Positions 1 to 9,508 of a DNA stretch of 64,000 bases are shown one piece after another; the stretch's first letter is position 1; each line of letters opens with the position of its first letter. Source of the DNA: Simplicispira lacusdiani (GTDB lineage: Bacteria; Pseudomonadota; Gammaproteobacteria; Burkholderiales; Burkholderiaceae_C); contig NZ_QXGR01000001.1 of NCBI RefSeq assembly GCF_003604195.1, positions 248,001 to 312,000 on the forward strand, written 5' to 3'. Below the pieces are notes generated by a model. The model was not told the DNA's origin. It did no database searches and saw only the letters and a program-made list of their open reading frames with translations. The position numbers were made by a program, and so were the translations under genes.

Positions 1-717
1 ATAGCCCGCGAGCGCGGGCGCGAAGTCGCGGGCACGGAAGGTCCGCCCCACAGACGAGGTCTGCGCTGCCGTAGCGGGGCGCGGCACAGCCGGGGTGGCA
101 TCCAGGCGGCGCAGCACGCGCGCGGGCCACACCATCACCGCCGTGGCGAGGGCGCAGGCCAGCGCCAGCGCCCACCAGGCCCAGGTCCAGCCGTGCGGCC
201 CCGGCGCGGCGGCCAGCACGGCCGGCACCAGCAGCGCCGACAGACAGATGCCCCAGCCCGTGCCGCCGTAGTACAGCCCCAGCAAGAGCCCGCTGCGCGG
301 CGCGTCCAGCGCGCCCAGGCGCGCCGCCATGAGCCCGCCCGCGATGAAGACCAGCGCGCTGGCCACGCCCGCCAGCAGGCGCTGCAACAGCAGCGGGGCC
401 GCATCGAGGAAGAAGCCGCACAGCCCCATGAACAGCGTCGCCAGCACCGCGCCGCCCAGCAGCAGCGTGCCCGGCGCCTGGCGGCGCAGCAGCAGCGGCG
501 TGGCCAGCGCGCCCAGCAGGTAGCCCAGCGCGTTGATGGTGTTCATGCCGCCGGCCAGCGTGTACGACCAGCCCAGGTCCTCGCGCATCGGCGGCAACAG
601 CAGTGCATAGGCAAAGCGCGTGATGCCCAGCGACACCGCCGCGCCCATGGACAACGCCAGCGCCAGCCCCAGGGCCTGCGCGCGCGTCACCGCCCCGGAA
701 GAAAGACGTTCCTGCAT
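1..717 (-). CDS. YbfB/YjiJ-family MFS transporter (C-terminal part outside the window)
   Basis: The minus-strand frame is open from an ATG at 717 to the window edge (239 codons). The N-terminus is MQERLSSGAVTRAQALGLAL, followed by at least five hydrophobic stretches. The segment around residues 33-58 (ITRFAYALLLPPMREDLGWS, then a GGMNTINALGYLLG stretch) is typical of the YbfB/YjiJ group of major facilitator proteins, inner-membrane secondary transporters of unassigned substrate. It is divergent from the old-yellow-enzyme gene at 953, so both could share the 718-952 regulatory region. The substrate cannot be inferred. Family call firm, function open. Confidence 0.82.
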   Translation of the reverse strand, partial: MQERLSSGAVTRAQALGLALALSMGAAVSLGITRFAYALLLPPMREDLGWSYTLAGGMNTINALGYLLGALATPLLLRRQAPGTLLLGGAVLATLFMGLCGFFLDAAPLLLQRLLAGVASALVFIAGGLMAARLGALDAPRSGLLLGLYYGGTGWGICLSALLVPAVLAAAPGPHGWTWAWWALALACALATAVMVWPARVLRRLDATPAVPRPATAAQTSSVGRTFRARDFAPALAGY

Positions 718-781
718 GCAGGGCCATTGTGCCCAAGGCCCCGCAAGGCTGCCGCGCACAGGCCTTCGCGCTCAAAGAAAA

Positions 782-838
782 AGCTATTTATTTCATAGCT
801 AATAACGCTTATTGGATGAGGGCTAGAACCTATTTTTA
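782..838. repeat. AGCTAT/AGCGC intergenic repeat, copy 1
   Basis: AGCTAT at 782-787 is mirrored by ATAGCT at 795-800. It is followed by ACGCTTATTGGATGA and a GGGCTAGAACCTATTTTTA tail, the arrangement seen in the other copies. It lies between the divergent MFS and reductase genes. It could act as a hairpin or terminator, but that is inference. Confidence 0.7.
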
Positions 839-952
839 CCTCGAATCCCAACGCCCACCGCGGCCTGCGCGGGCAAGCCATGCATTGCCAGCGCAGGCAT
901 CCCGGCAGTACCCTGCCCCTACCGCGCTTGCGCGCTCTGCCCAGGAACCGCC

Positions 953-2059
953 ATGCCGTCCCTGTTCGACCCCCTCCAGGCCGGGGAGCTGCGCCTGGCC
1001 AACCGCGTCGCCATGGCGCCGCTCACGCGCAACCGCGCCCCGGGCGCGCTGCCGAACGCGCTCATGGTGGAGTACTACCGCCAGCGCGCGGGCGCCGGCC
1101 TGCTCATCAGCGAAGGCACGGCCATCAGCCCGCAGGGCCAGGGCTATGCCGACGTGCCCGGGCTCTACAGCACCGAGCAGCTGGACGGCTGGAAACAGGT
1201 GACCGACGCCGTGCACGCGGCTGGCGGCTGCATCGTGACGCAGCTCTGGCACGTGGGCCGCATCTCGCACACCGCGCTGCAGCCCGGCCATGCGCCGCCC
1301 GTGGCGCCCTCGGCGCTGCGCGCCCATGCCAAGACCGTGCTGGTGCGCGACGGCGTGCCCACCTATGCCGAAACCTCCGAGCCGCGCGCGCTCGACGCCA
1401 GCGAGCTGCCGGGCATCGTGCAGGACTACCGCCACGCCGCGCGCAACGCCCTGGCCTGTGGCTTCGACGGCGTCGAGATCCACGCCGCCAACGGCTACCT
1501 GCTCGACCAGTTCCTCAAGACCGGCGCCAACCACCGCCAGGACGACTACGGCGGCAGCATCCGCAACCGCGCGCGCCTGTTGCTGGAAGTGGCGCGCGCC
1601 GTGGTGGAGGACATCGGCGGCGGCCGCACCGGCATCCGCATCGCGCCGGTCACGCCGGCCAACGACATCGTGGACGCCGACCCGCAGCAGCTCTTTGACT
1701 ACCTGGTGCACCACCTGGCGCCGCTGAACCTGGCCTATGTGCATGTGATCGAGGGCGCCACCGGCGGGCCGCGCGAGCTGCCCGAGCGCCCCTTCGACTA
1801 TGCCGCGCTCAAGGCCGTGTACCGCCAGGCCGGCGGCCGGGGCGCGTGGATGGTGAACAACGGCTACGACCGGGCGCTGGCCGAGGCCGCCGTGGCCTCG
1901 GGGGCGGCCGACATCGTGTCATTCGGCCGGGCCTTCCTCGCCAACCCCGACCTGGTGGCGCGCCTGCGGCGCGGCGCGCCGCTCAACGCGCCCGACCGCG
2001 CCACCTTCTACGGCGGCGGCGCCCGGGGCTACACCGACTATCCCGCGCTGGGCGACTGA
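953..2059 (+). CDS. Old yellow enzyme family alkene reductase (NemA-like)
   Basis: 368-residue FMN oxidoreductase with the TIM-barrel layout of class I old yellow enzymes (N-ethylmaleimide/2-cyclohexenone reductase type), which reduce activated C=C bonds or nitro groups with NAD(P)H in the cytoplasm. Visible signatures: MAPLTRNRAP near the N-terminus, QLWHVGRISH around residue 98-106, and the substrate-binding His177/Asn180 pair in VEIHAANGYLLDQF, with Tyr182 at the place of the family's proton donor. GFGRAFLANPDL-like residues near the C-terminus (VSFGRAFLANPDL) bind FMN phosphate. Monocistronic; it meets the chemoreceptor gene tail-to-tail with a 10-base gap. Physiological substrate unknown. 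Confidence 0.93.
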   Translation: MPSLFDPLQAGELRLANRVAMAPLTRNRAPGALPNALMVEYYRQRAGAGLLISEGTAISPQGQGYADVPGLYSTEQLDGWKQVTDAVHAAGGCIVTQLWHVGRISHTALQPGHAPPVAPSALRAHAKTVLVRDGVPTYAETSEPRALDASELPGIVQDYRHAARNALACGFDGVEIHAANGYLLDQFLKTGANHRQDDYGGSIRNRARLLLEVARAVVEDIGGGRTGIRIAPVTPANDIVDADPQQLFDYLVHHLAPLNLAYVHVIEGATGGPRELPERPFDYAALKAVYRQAGGRGAWMVNNGYDRALAEAAVASGAADIVSFGRAFLANPDLVARLRRGAPLNAPDRATFYGGGARGYTDYPALGD

Positions 2060-2069
2060 ACCCCGGCCA

Positions 2070-3710
2070 TCAGGCCAGCAGGCGGCGGCCGCTCGCAACA
2101 GCCGGCGGGCGCGCCGGGGCATGGTCCGGGGACTGGCCCTGCACGCCGTCGGCCAGGCGGAACTGCTGCACCACCTGCGACAGGCGCGCGGCCTGCTCGC
2201 GCAGCGACTCGGCGGCGGCGGCGGACTGCTCCACCAGCGCGGCGTTCTGCTGCGTCATGCGGTCGATCTCGCCCACCGACTGGTTCACCTGGCCGATGCC
2301 GGCCGACTGCTCGGACGCGGCGGCCGTGATCTCGCCAATGATGTCGCCCACGCGCTGCACGCTGTCGACGATCTCCTTCATCGCGGTGCCGGCGTCCTCC
2401 ACATGGCGCACGCCGCCATCGACGGCCGCCACGCTGCTGCTGATGAGGCCCTTGATCTCGCTGGCCGCCGCCGCCGAGCGCTGCGCCAGGCTGCGCACCT
2501 CGGAGGCCACCACGGCGAAGCCCCGGCCCTGCTCGCCCGCGCGGGCCGCTTCCACGGCGGCATTCAGGGCCAGGATGTTGGTCTGGAAGGCGATGGAGTC
2601 GATCAGGCCGATGATGTCGCTGATTTTGCGGCTCGACGCCGAGATCTCGTGCATGCTGGCCACCGCCTGCTGCACCACCGCGCCGCCGCGCGTGGCCGTG
2701 CCCGAGGCCGACACCGAGAGCTGGTTGGCCGTCTGCGAGGACGTGGCCGTCTGCTGCACCGTGCCGGTGAGCTGCTCCAGCGAGCCCACCGTGGACTGCA
2801 CATTCGTCGCCGTCTGCTCGGTGCGCGAGGACAGGTCCTGGTTGCCGCTGGCGATCTCCTGGCTGGCCGTGGCGATGTTGCCGCTGGCCTCGCGCACCTG
2901 CGCCACCAGCGCGCCCAGGCCCCGCTGCATCTCGGCCAGCGCGCGCTGCAGGTCGGCCGCCTCGTCGCGCCCCTCGGTATGGATTTTTTGCGACAAATCC
3001 CCCCCCGCGATGGCCAGCGCCATGCGCTGCGCCTCGGCCAGGGGCTTGCAGATGGCGATCATGTTGAGCCAGGTGAGCGGCGCCACCACCAGGACGGTGA
3101 TGAGCACCGCCAGCGCGAACAGCCATTTGGTCTGGGTCGCCGCCTGCTCCTGCTCCTTCACCGAGGCCTGGACCTCGCTGCGCAAGATGGTGTCGAGTTC
3201 CTGCACCAGCTTGTCGGCCGCCTCGAACTCGGCCACGGCCTTGGCGCTCATGCGGTTGGCGATGGTGGCCGAGTCGTAGCCGCCGGCTTCCAGCTGGCGC
3301 GCCACATGCGTGAACTGCTCGCGGTAGTTGTCCAGCCGCTGCGCCAGGCTGCGCGCCAGGGCGTTGTCCTTGTCCTCGGGCCCCGCGAGAAAGCGCGCCG
3401 CCACCTTCTTGGACTCCTCCAGGCTGGCCAGCCATTTGGCATGGGCCTGCTTCACCGCCTCGGGCTTCTCGTACAGGATGATCATGTCCTTCTCATGCTG
3501 GCGCACCGCCCCCAAGGCGCCGCGCAGCTCGCCCAGGTGGCTGACCTCGGTGAACTCGTTGGCCATGAAGTCCCCGCTCATGTCCTGGATGCGCAGCATG
3601 CCCCACATCCCGGCCCCCCCCAGCATGCCCAAGAGGCACAGCACCACGCCGATGGCCCCCAGCATGCGAAAACGGATGGTGAACAACCGCATGAGCGAAA
3701 AAAGCGACAT
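2070..3710 (-). CDS. Methyl-accepting chemotaxis protein
   Basis: 546 residues from the ATG at 3710, chosen because AGAGGAAG lies just upstream; an in-frame start 23 codons earlier has no such site. Membrane segment 1 is about residues 15-38 and segment 2 about 196-220. Between them is a periplasmic helical bundle of roughly 155 residues (4HB_MCP/Tar-like, with [10 protein letters not shown]). A HAMP domain follows (217-270), then the signalling hairpin with the conserved tip ([20 protein letters not shown], then [10 protein letters not shown]). There is no C-terminal CheR/CheB-tethering pentapeptide. It should couple through CheW/CheA. The ligand is unknown. Confidence 0.94.
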   Translation of the reverse strand: MSLFSLMRLFTIRFRMLGAIGVVLCLLGMLGGAGMWGMLRIQDMSGDFMANEFTEVSHLGELRGALGAVRQHEKDMIILYEKPEAVKQAHAKWLASLEESKKVAARFLAGPEDKDNALARSLAQRLDNYREQFTHVARQLEAGGYDSATIANRMSAKAVAEFEAADKLVQELDTILRSEVQASVKEQEQAATQTKWLFALAVLITVLVVAPLTWLNMIAICKPLAEAQRMALAIAGGDLSQKIHTEGRDEAADLQRALAEMQRGLGALVAQVREASGNIATASQEIASGNQDLSSRTEQTATNVQSTVGSLEQLTGTVQQTATSSQTANQLSVSASGTATRGGAVVQQAVASMHEISASSRKISDIIGLIDSIAFQTNILALNAAVEAARAGEQGRGFAVVASEVRSLAQRSAAAASEIKGLISSSVAAVDGGVRHVEDAGTAMKEIVDSVQRVGDIIGEITAAASEQSAGIGQVNQSVGEIDRMTQQNAALVEQSAAAAESLREQAARLSQVVQQFRLADGVQGQSPDHAPARPPAVASGRRLLA

Positions 3711-3828
3711 GGTGGTCTTCCTCTCTTGATCTGGCGAAAACAGTAGCGCTGCCCCGCATGCCCCGGCACGCAGATGCAACCAGACGTTGCAGTTTGCCAG
3801 ACCCGCGTGACCGTGGCCTACGTAGTTG

Positions 3829-6069
3829 TCACATGCGCCAGCGCTTGAGCAGCAGCGCGTTGGTCATCACGCTCACCGAACTCAGCGCCATGGCCGCCCC
3901 CGCCACCACCGGGTTCAGGTAGCCCAGCGCCGCCAGCGGAATGCCGGCCACGTTGTAGGCAAAGGCCCAGAACAGGTTCTGCCGGATCTTGGCCACGGTG
4001 CGGTGCGAGATGTCGAGCGCCGCCGCCACCAGCTTCGGGTCGCCGCGCATCAGCGTAATGCCGGCCGCGTGCATGGCCACGTCGGTGCCGTTGCCCATGG
4101 CCATGCCCACGTCGGCCGCGGCCAGCGCCGGGGCATCGTTCACGCCGTCGCCCACCATGGCGACCGTGCGGTGCACGCCGCCCTCGCCCTGCTGCAATGC
4201 CACCACCTGCGCCGCCTTGTCGCCGGGCAGCACCTCGGCGCGCACATCCTGGGCATCCAACCCCAGGCGCTGCGCCATGGCCAGGGCCGCGCCTCGGTTG
4301 TCGCCCGAGATCATCACGGTGCGGATGCCGCGCGCCTTCAGTGCCGCCAAGGCCTCGCGGGCGCCGGGCTTGGGCTCGTCGCCAAAGGCCATCAGCGCCT
4401 GCAGCGCCAGCCCCTGGCCCGTGCGCTGCACCAGGGCCGACACCGTGGCGCCCTCGTCCTGCAGGGCGCGCGCGCGCTCGGCCAGCGGCCCCAGCGCCAC
4501 GCCCAGCTCCTCCATCCAGCGCAGGCTGCCCAGCAGGTAGCTGCGGCCCTGCACCTCGCCGTCGCTGCCCCGGCCCGGCACGGCGCGCACGCCGTCGGGC
4601 GCGGGCGGCTCCAGGCTCCGGTCGCGCGCGGCCTGCACCACGGCGCGCGCCAGCGGGTGCTCGCTGCCGCTTTGCAGGCTGGCGGCGTCGCGCAGCACCG
4701 CTTCCTCGTCCAGACCCGGCGCCACCACCAGCGCCGCCAGGCGGGGCTGGCCCACGGTCAGCGTGCCGGTCTTGTCGAAGGCCACGGTATCGACCTTGTG
4801 CGCTAGCTCCAGCGCCTGTGCGTCCTTGATGAGGATGCCGTGTTTCGCCGCCACCCCCGTGCCCGCCATGATGGCCGCCGGCGTGGCCAGCCCCAGCGCG
4901 CAGGGGCAGGCGATGACGAGCACCGCCACGGCGCGGATCAGCGCCGTCTCCGTGCCCACGCCCGCCCACAGCCAGCCCAGCAGCGTGAGCAAGGCGATCA
5001 CCAGCACCACGGGCACGAACACGCTGGAGACCTGGTCCACCAGGCGCTGGATCGGCGCCTTGGCGGCCTGCGCGTCCTCCACCAGGCGGATGATGCGCGA
5101 GAGCACTGTCTCGGCACCCACGGCGTGCACTTCCAATACGATGCGGCCCTCGCCGTTGATCGAGCCGCCCGTCACCTGCGCGCCCGGCTCCTTGGCCACC
5201 GGCAGCGGCTCGCCGGTGAGCATGGATTCGTCCACCTGCGTCTGCCCCTCCAGCAGCACGCCATCGACCGGCATGCGCTCGCCCGGGCGCACCACCAGGC
5301 GGTCGCCCACCATCACCTCGGCGATGGGCACGTCCACCTCGCCGCCCTTGCCCACCAGGTGCGCCACGTCCGGCCGCAGCCCGTGCAGCGCGCGGATGGC
5401 CGCCGTGGTCTGGCGCTTGGCGCGGGCTTCGAGCCACTTGCCCAGCAGCACCAGCGTGACCACCACGGCCGAGGCCTCGAAATACAGGTGCGGCGTGTGC
5501 CCCGGGTGCGCCGTGAGCCACAGCCACACCGACAGCCCCCAGCCCGCGCTGGTGCCAATCGCCACCAGCAGGTCCATGTTGCCGCTCAGCGCCTTGGCCG
5601 CATGCCAGCCCGCCTTGTAGAAGCGCGCGCCCAGAATGAACTGCACCGGCGTGGCCAGCAGGAACTGCAGCCAGGCCGGCAGCATCCAGTGCGCGCCGAA
5701 CAGGTCGCCCAGCATGGGCAGCACCAGAGGTGCCGACAACAGCAGGCCGATGGCCACCGGCGCAAAGCCCGCCCAGGGCGCGCCTTCCTGCTCGCGCGCC
5801 TCGCTGGCAGCGGGCGTGAGCGGCTCGTAGCCCGCGTTGCGCACGGCGCGGCGCAGGAGCGCATCCATGGCGGTGTCCCCGCCCTCGGCCGGGGCAAACT
5901 GGATACGCGCCGATTCCGTGGCCAGATTCACGGTGGCGTCCTGCACGCCGGGCACCTTGCGCAGCGCGCGCTCGACGCGGCCCACGCAACTCGCACAGGT
6001 CATACCGCCGATGGACAGGTCCAGCGCGTGCGGCTCGGAAGAGGTGGGGGTGGGGGCGGATGTGTTCAT
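3829..6069 (-). CDS. copA: Copper-exporting P1B-type ATPase CopA
   Basis: 746 residues. One N-terminal heavy-metal domain with GGMTCASC (Cys25/Cys28) is followed by the P-type ATPase core: the CPC metal channel motif in [11 protein letters not shown], the phosphorylated DKTGTL loop, and [11 protein letters not shown] in the hinge region. CPC marks Cu(I)/Ag(I) export from cytoplasm to periplasm. Start: the ATG at 6069 is preferred over an upstream in-frame ATG at 6096, because 6096 lies inside the promoter described at 6077-6107. With that promoter the mRNA would begin at or one base before 6069, so translation is probably leaderless. Divergent from copZ-cueR. Confidence 0.95.
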   Translation of the reverse strand: MNTSAPTPTSSEPHALDLSIGGMTCASCVGRVERALRKVPGVQDATVNLATESARIQFAPAEGGDTAMDALLRRAVRNAGYEPLTPAASEAREQEGAPWAGFAPVAIGLLLSAPLVLPMLGDLFGAHWMLPAWLQFLLATPVQFILGARFYKAGWHAAKALSGNMDLLVAIGTSAGWGLSVWLWLTAHPGHTPHLYFEASAVVVTLVLLGKWLEARAKRQTTAAIRALHGLRPDVAHLVGKGGEVDVPIAEVMVGDRLVVRPGERMPVDGVLLEGQTQVDESMLTGEPLPVAKEPGAQVTGGSINGEGRIVLEVHAVGAETVLSRIIRLVEDAQAAKAPIQRLVDQVSSVFVPVVLVIALLTLLGWLWAGVGTETALIRAVAVLVIACPCALGLATPAAIMAGTGVAAKHGILIKDAQALELAHKVDTVAFDKTGTLTVGQPRLAALVVAPGLDEEAVLRDAASLQSGSEHPLARAVVQAARDRSLEPPAPDGVRAVPGRGSDGEVQGRSYLLGSLRWMEELGVALGPLAERARALQDEGATVSALVQRTGQGLALQALMAFGDEPKPGAREALAALKARGIRTVMISGDNRGAALAMAQRLGLDAQDVRAEVLPGDKAAQVVALQQGEGGVHRTVAMVGDGVNDAPALAAADVGMAMGNGTDVAMHAAGITLMRGDPKLVAAALDISHRTVAKIRQNLFWAFAYNVAGIPLAALGYLNPVVAGAAMALSSVSVMTNALLLKRWRM

Positions 6070-6076
6070 GGGCTCT

Positions 6077-6107
6077 ACCGTAATCCTTGACATCATGGCA
6101 AGGTCAA
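6077..6107 (-). promoter_or_regulatory. CueR/MerR-type promoter of copA
   Basis: On the minus strand, -35 TTGACC (6107-6102) and -10 TACGGT (6082-6077) are separated by 19 bases. This overlong spacer is the mark of MerR-family activated promoters. The spacer holds the inverted repeat CCTTG..CAAGG, matching the CueR half-sites ACCTT/AAGG. The predicted +1 is about 6070, immediately before the copA ATG. Regulation by the neighbouring CueR is inferred from family knowledge. Confidence 0.85.
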
Positions 6108-6159
6108 GCGCGGATTGGCATCCACCATAACCGCAGCAAGGCCATGGGGCAGCGCAGGG

Positions 6160-6190
6160 TTGACCTTTCCACGGTGTTAAGGTTCATCAT
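6160..6190 (+). promoter_or_regulatory. CueR/MerR-type promoter of copZ-cueR
   Basis: -35 TTGACC (6160-6165), a 19-base spacer, then -10 CATCAT (6185-6190). The spacer region carries a perfect ACCTT..AAGGT inverted repeat (6163-6183). It closely resembles the copA promoter 53 bases away on the other strand, so one regulator likely activates both. The predicted +1 near 6197 leaves about 30 bases of leader with CGGAG before the copZ ATG. Confidence 0.83.
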
Positions 6191-6227
6191 CGCACCCGTC
6201 AATCACTTTTCCTTTCGGAGCACCCTC

Positions 6228-6425
6228 ATGCAATACCAGTTCGAAGTCCAGGGCATGACCTGCGGCCACTGCGAGCGCGCCGTCACCAGCGCCATCCAGC
6301 AACTCGACCCCCAGGCCCAGGTGCGCATCGACCGCGCGCAGAACCGTGTCGACGTGGACAGCAGCCAGCCGCGCGAGGCCCTGGCCGCCGCCATCGCCGA
6401 GGAAGGCTACCAGGTCGCTCCATGA
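6228..6425 (+). CDS. copZ: CopZ-like copper chaperone (heavy-metal-associated domain protein)
   Basis: 65-residue single HMA domain. MQYQFEVQGMTCGHCERAV carries the Cu(I)-binding CxxC (Cys12/Cys15). The family is a ferredoxin-like fold that carries cytosolic Cu(I) to CopA or CueR. Start ATG 6228 is preceded by CGGAG at good distance. Its stop overlaps the cueR start (ATGA at 6422-6425), so the two are translationally coupled in a copZ-cueR operon driven by the MerR-type promoter at 6160-6190. Confidence 0.92.
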   Translation: MQYQFEVQGMTCGHCERAVTSAIQQLDPQAQVRIDRAQNRVDVDSSQPREALAAAIAEEGYQVAP

Positions 6426-6853
6426 CGGCCGCCCCCGGCGCCCCCGTGCCCATCGGCGAGGCCGCACGCCGCGCCGGCGTCTCGGCGCGCATGGTGCGCC
6501 ACTACGAATCGCTGGGCCTGCTGCCGCAGGTGGGCCGTACCGACAGCGGCTACCGCCAGTACACCGAGGCCGACGTGCACGCGCTGCGCTTCATCGGCCG
6601 CGCGCGCGGCCTGGGCTTCTCGATGGAAGAAATCCGCGAGCTGATGGGCCTGTGGCAAAACCAGGCCCGTGCCAGCAGCCAGGTCAAGCGCATCGCCCAG
6701 GCCCACATCGACGATTTGGCCGAACGCATCGCCGCCATGCAGGCCATGCAGCGGACGCTGCAATCGCTGGTGCAGTGCTGCCATGGCGACCAGCGACCCG
6801 AGTGCCCCATCCTCGACGACCTGGCGAGTACGCCAATAGCTACAAAAAAGTGA
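6422..6853 (+). CDS. cueR: Cu(I)-responsive MerR-family regulator CueR
   Basis: 143 residues. The N-terminal winged helix (PIGEAARRAGVSARMVRHYE, then GYRQYTEADV) is followed by a long dimer helix and a C-terminal metal loop. Cys120 and Cys128 (CHGDQRPEC) have the eight-residue spacing of the E. coli CueR copper ligands Cys112/Cys120, and the residues after the loop (PIL) also fit. It is expected to activate copA and its own operon when Cu(I) binds. Cotranscribed with copZ (4-base overlap). Confidence 0.93.
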   Translation: MTAAPGAPVPIGEAARRAGVSARMVRHYESLGLLPQVGRTDSGYRQYTEADVHALRFIGRARGLGFSMEEIRELMGLWQNQARASSQVKRIAQAHIDDLAERIAAMQAMQRTLQSLVQCCHGDQRPECPILDDLASTPIATKK

Positions 6854-6863
6854 GCTATTGGCG
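6831..6863. repeat. AGCTAT/AGCGC intergenic repeat, copy 2 (hairpin at the end of cueR)
   Basis: Perfect 11-base inverted repeat: CGCCAATAGCT (6831-6841) and AGCTATTGGCG (6853-6863) with an 11-base loop. The left arm lies in the last codons of cueR. CGCTTATTAA follows. It may serve as a transcript end between cueR and the convergent TetR gene, but no clean T-tract follows. Confidence 0.75.
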
Positions 6864-6921
6864 CTTATTAACTGGGTGTTTCAGAATGAAATACATCTGA
6901 AAACCCTCACCAGAAAGCGTC

Positions 6922-7644
6922 TCAAGCTACTGTTTTTGAAGCAATCTTGCGCGGCGCCCGGCTTGCCTTTGGCGCGGGAATGTCCACCCGCCGCAGCACC
7001 CCATCGCACAGCGTGGCGATGCACTGCCGGGCCACCTGCTCGGGCGTGTACTCGCCGCCCGGCTGGTACCAGCGGCCGATCCAGCTCAGCGCGCCCGCGA
7101 TGGCGAAGGCTGTCATCTTCGGGTCGCAGGGCGCGAGCGAGCCCTCCTGCACGCCCTGGGCCACCAGGCGCCGGAAGGCGTGGTCGATCTCGGACTTCAT
7201 GCGGCGCAGCTCGGTGCGGCTGGGCTCGGGCACTTCTTCGTCGCCCACGCGGATCAGGCACATGCCAAAGGGCTGCATGACGATGTCGGCATACGCCTGC
7301 ATGCAGGCGCGCAGCTGGTCCACGGCTTTGCCTCCGGCCTGGCGCGAAGCCTCGATGCCTTCGAGCGTCATTTCCAGCCCCTGGCGCACGCACTGCAGCA
7401 GGATCTCGTCCTTGTTCTTCACGTAGTAGTACAGCGTGGGCTTGCTCACGTTCAGGCGCGCGGCGATGTCGTCGAGCGAGGTGGCGTGGAAGCCCCGTTC
7501 GTTGAACAGCTCCGCCGCCGCCTGCAGCACGGCCCGGCGCTTGGCCTCGCGCTGCTGTTCGCGGTCGGGCGCGCTCGCCCAGGGCGACGCGGCCGCCAGC
7601 GGGGTCTTGGTCTTGCTTGCTCTAGCGGCTGTTGTTTTGGTCAT
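6922..7644 (-). CDS. TetR-family transcriptional regulator of the adjacent transporter/acyl-CoA cluster
   Basis: 240 residues from ATG 7644 (MTKTTAARASKTKTPLAAA). The start is set so that translation begins downstream of the intergenic operator; an upstream in-frame start would run through it. After a basic 40-residue tail comes the TetR DNA-binding helix-turn-helix (ATSLDDIAARLNVSKPTLYY) and an all-helical ligand domain with SWIGRWYQPGGEYTPEQVA near the end. It is divergent from the Liv-type ABC operon at 7770. By analogy with TetR regulators of fatty or aromatic acid catabolism it probably represses that operon, relieved by an acyl-CoA. Ligand unknown. Confidence 0.9.
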   Translation of the reverse strand: MTKTTAARASKTKTPLAAASPWASAPDREQQREAKRRAVLQAAAELFNERGFHATSLDDIAARLNVSKPTLYYYVKNKDEILLQCVRQGLEMTLEGIEASRQAGGKAVDQLRACMQAYADIVMQPFGMCLIRVGDEEVPEPSRTELRRMKSEIDHAFRRLVAQGVQEGSLAPCDPKMTAFAIAGALSWIGRWYQPGGEYTPEQVARQCIATLCDGVLRRVDIPAPKASRAPRKIASKTVA

Positions 7645-7700
7645 AAGGGTATTACACCGGGAAAACACCAATGCCAGGATAGGGAGTGGCGTCCAGAATC

Positions 7701-7733
7701 TACTCGCGAGTAAGCAGTCTACGGAAAAGTAGA
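7701..7733. promoter_or_regulatory. Candidate TetR operator
   Basis: A perfect 12-base palindrome TACTCGCGAGTA (7701-7712) is followed six bases later by TCTAC..GTAGA (7718-7733). It sits between the TetR gene start (7644) and the first ABC gene (7770), where an operator controlling both would be expected. Binding is inferred from position and symmetry only. Confidence 0.6.
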
Positions 7734-7769
7734 TATTTTTTTGGTTCGCACAAACCCGCATACAAGCCG

Positions 7770-8630
7770 ATGGCGACACAAACCCCTGGCGGCCCCCCGG
7801 CCGCCGCCCCCCTGCTGCAGATCGACGGCGTGACGCTTGCCTTCGGCGGCGTGAAGGCCCTGTCCGGCGTGGGCTTTGGCGTGCAGCCAGGTTCCATCAC
7901 CGCCGTGATCGGGCCCAACGGCGCGGGCAAGACCTCGCTGTTCAACACCATCTCGGGCTTCTACCGGCCCACGGGCGGCAGCATCTATTTCAAAGGCCAG
8001 GACATCACGCGCATCCCCGCGCCCCGGCGCGCCCGCATGGGCCTGGGGCGCAGCTTCCAGAACATCGCGCTGTTCCGGGGCATGACGGTGCTCGACAACA
8101 TCAAGCTCGGCCGCCACGCGCACCTCAAGACCAACGTGTTCGACGCGCTGTTCTACCTGGGCCGCGCGCGCCGCGAGGAGGCCGAACTGCGCCGCGACAT
8201 CGAGGAGCGCATCATCGACTTCCTCGAAATCGACCACATCCGCCACGCGCCCGTCTCGGCCCTGTCCTACGGCCTGCAAAAGCGCGTGGAAATGGCACGC
8301 GCGCTGGCCATGCAGCCGGAGATCCTGATGCTCGACGAACCCGTCGCCGGCATGAACCGCGAGGAGACCGAGGACATGGCGCGCTTCATCCTCGACGTGC
8401 GCGCCGAATGGGGCGTGACGGTGCTGATGGTGGAGCACGACATGGGCATGGTGATGGACCTGTCCGACCACGTGGTGGTGCTCAACTTCGGCCAGGTCAT
8501 CGCGCAGGGCACGCCCGCCGTGGTGCAGGCCGACCCGGAGGTCAACCGCGCCTACCTCGGCTCGGGCGACGTGGGCGACCTGCGCCGCAAGCTGCAGGCG
8601 GGTGCCACCACCGCGCAAGGAGCCGCATGA
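7770..8630 (+). CDS. Branched-chain amino acid-type ABC transporter ATP-binding protein (LivG-like)
   Basis: 286 residues from ATG 7770 (MATQTPGG). Walker A GPNGAGKT, Q-loop in RSFQNIALF, an LSYGLQKR signature in place of LSGGQ (usual for LivG), Walker B ILMLDEPVAGM, and the switch His in VLMVEHDM. The C-terminal extension (GTPAVVQADPEVNRAYLG) is LivG-typical. It is the first gene of the operon; its stop overlaps the permease start (ATGATG at 8627). Together with the next four genes it forms a complete HAAT-family importer. The acyl-CoA enzymes downstream suggest an organic acid, not an amino acid, as cargo. Confidence 0.94.
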   Translation: MATQTPGGPPAAAPLLQIDGVTLAFGGVKALSGVGFGVQPGSITAVIGPNGAGKTSLFNTISGFYRPTGGSIYFKGQDITRIPAPRRARMGLGRSFQNIALFRGMTVLDNIKLGRHAHLKTNVFDALFYLGRARREEAELRRDIEERIIDFLEIDHIRHAPVSALSYGLQKRVEMARALAMQPEILMLDEPVAGMNREETEDMARFILDVRAEWGVTVLMVEHDMGMVMDLSDHVVVLNFGQVIAQGTPAVVQADPEVNRAYLGSGDVGDLRRKLQAGATTAQGAA

Positions 8631-9508
8631 TGGATTGGGCCTATCTGTTTGAAATCAGCCTCACCGGCATCGCCAGTGGCGGCCTCTATGCCCTGGCGGC
8701 GCTGGCCTTCGTCATGGTCTACAAGGCCACGCGCGTGGTCAACATCGCCATTGGCGAGCTGCTCATGGTGGGCGCCTACCTGTTCTTCACCTTCGCCTCC
8801 ATGATGGCGCTGCCGCTGTGGCTGGCCATTCCGGCCGCCGTGCTCGGCACCGGCCTGCTGGGCGCGGTGATCGAGCGCACCATGATCCGCCCGCTGTTGG
8901 GCGAGCCACCCATCTCGGTGTTCATGGTCACGGTGGGCCTGGCCTCGGTGCTGGTGGGCCTGGTGGAAATGATCTGGAGCGCCGACCAGCGCCGCCTGCC
9001 CGAGTTCATGCCCACGCAGCCCATCATGGTGGGCGATGCCTTCCTCGCGCCCAAGGTGTTCTGGGGCGCGGTGATCGCGGTGCTGTTCATCGCCGCCGTG
9101 CTGCTGGTGTTCCGCTTCTGGCGCGGCGGCGTGGCGCTGCGCGCCACCGCCAGCGACCAGGCCGCCGCCTATTCCGTGGGCATCAACGTGCCGCGCGTGT
9201 TCTCGCTGGCCTGGGTGGCGTCCGCCATGCTCGCGGCCATCTCCGGGATCATCGTCGGCTCCATCGGCGGCATCTCGTCCAGCATGGGGGTGTTCGGTCT
9301 GTCCGTGCTGGTGGTGGTGATCGTCGGCGGGCTCGACAGCGTGCTGGGCGCGCTCATTGGCGGCCTGTGCATCGGTCTGGTCGAAGCCCTGGCGGGCGCC
9401 TACCTGGGCGGCGAATACAAGCTGCTCGCCACCTTCATCGTGCTGGTCGGCATCCTCATGCTGCGCCCCTACGGCCTGTTCGGCACGCACGAAATCGAAA
9501 GACTCTGA
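8627..9508 (+). CDS. Branched-chain amino acid-type ABC transporter permease (LivH-like)
   Basis: 293 residues, about eight membrane segments. GIASGGLYALAALAFVMVYK near the N-terminus and LSVLVVVIVGGLDSVLGALI in the C-terminal half are LivH hallmarks, including the EAA-like region. The start ATG at 8627 overlaps the preceding stop; a second ATG follows directly. Its stop TGA (9506-9508) overlaps the next gene's ATG by one base, indicating tight translational coupling with the second permease. Inner membrane. Confidence 0.94.
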   Translation: MMDWAYLFEISLTGIASGGLYALAALAFVMVYKATRVVNIAIGELLMVGAYLFFTFASMMALPLWLAIPAAVLGTGLLGAVIERTMIRPLLGEPPISVFMVTVGLASVLVGLVEMIWSADQRRLPEFMPTQPIMVGDAFLAPKVFWGAVIAVLFIAAVLLVFRFWRGGVALRATASDQAAAYSVGINVPRVFSLAWVASAMLAAISGIIVGSIGGISSSMGVFGLSVLVVVIVGGLDSVLGALIGGLCIGLVEALAGAYLGGEYKLLATFIVLVGILMLRPYGLFGTHEIERL

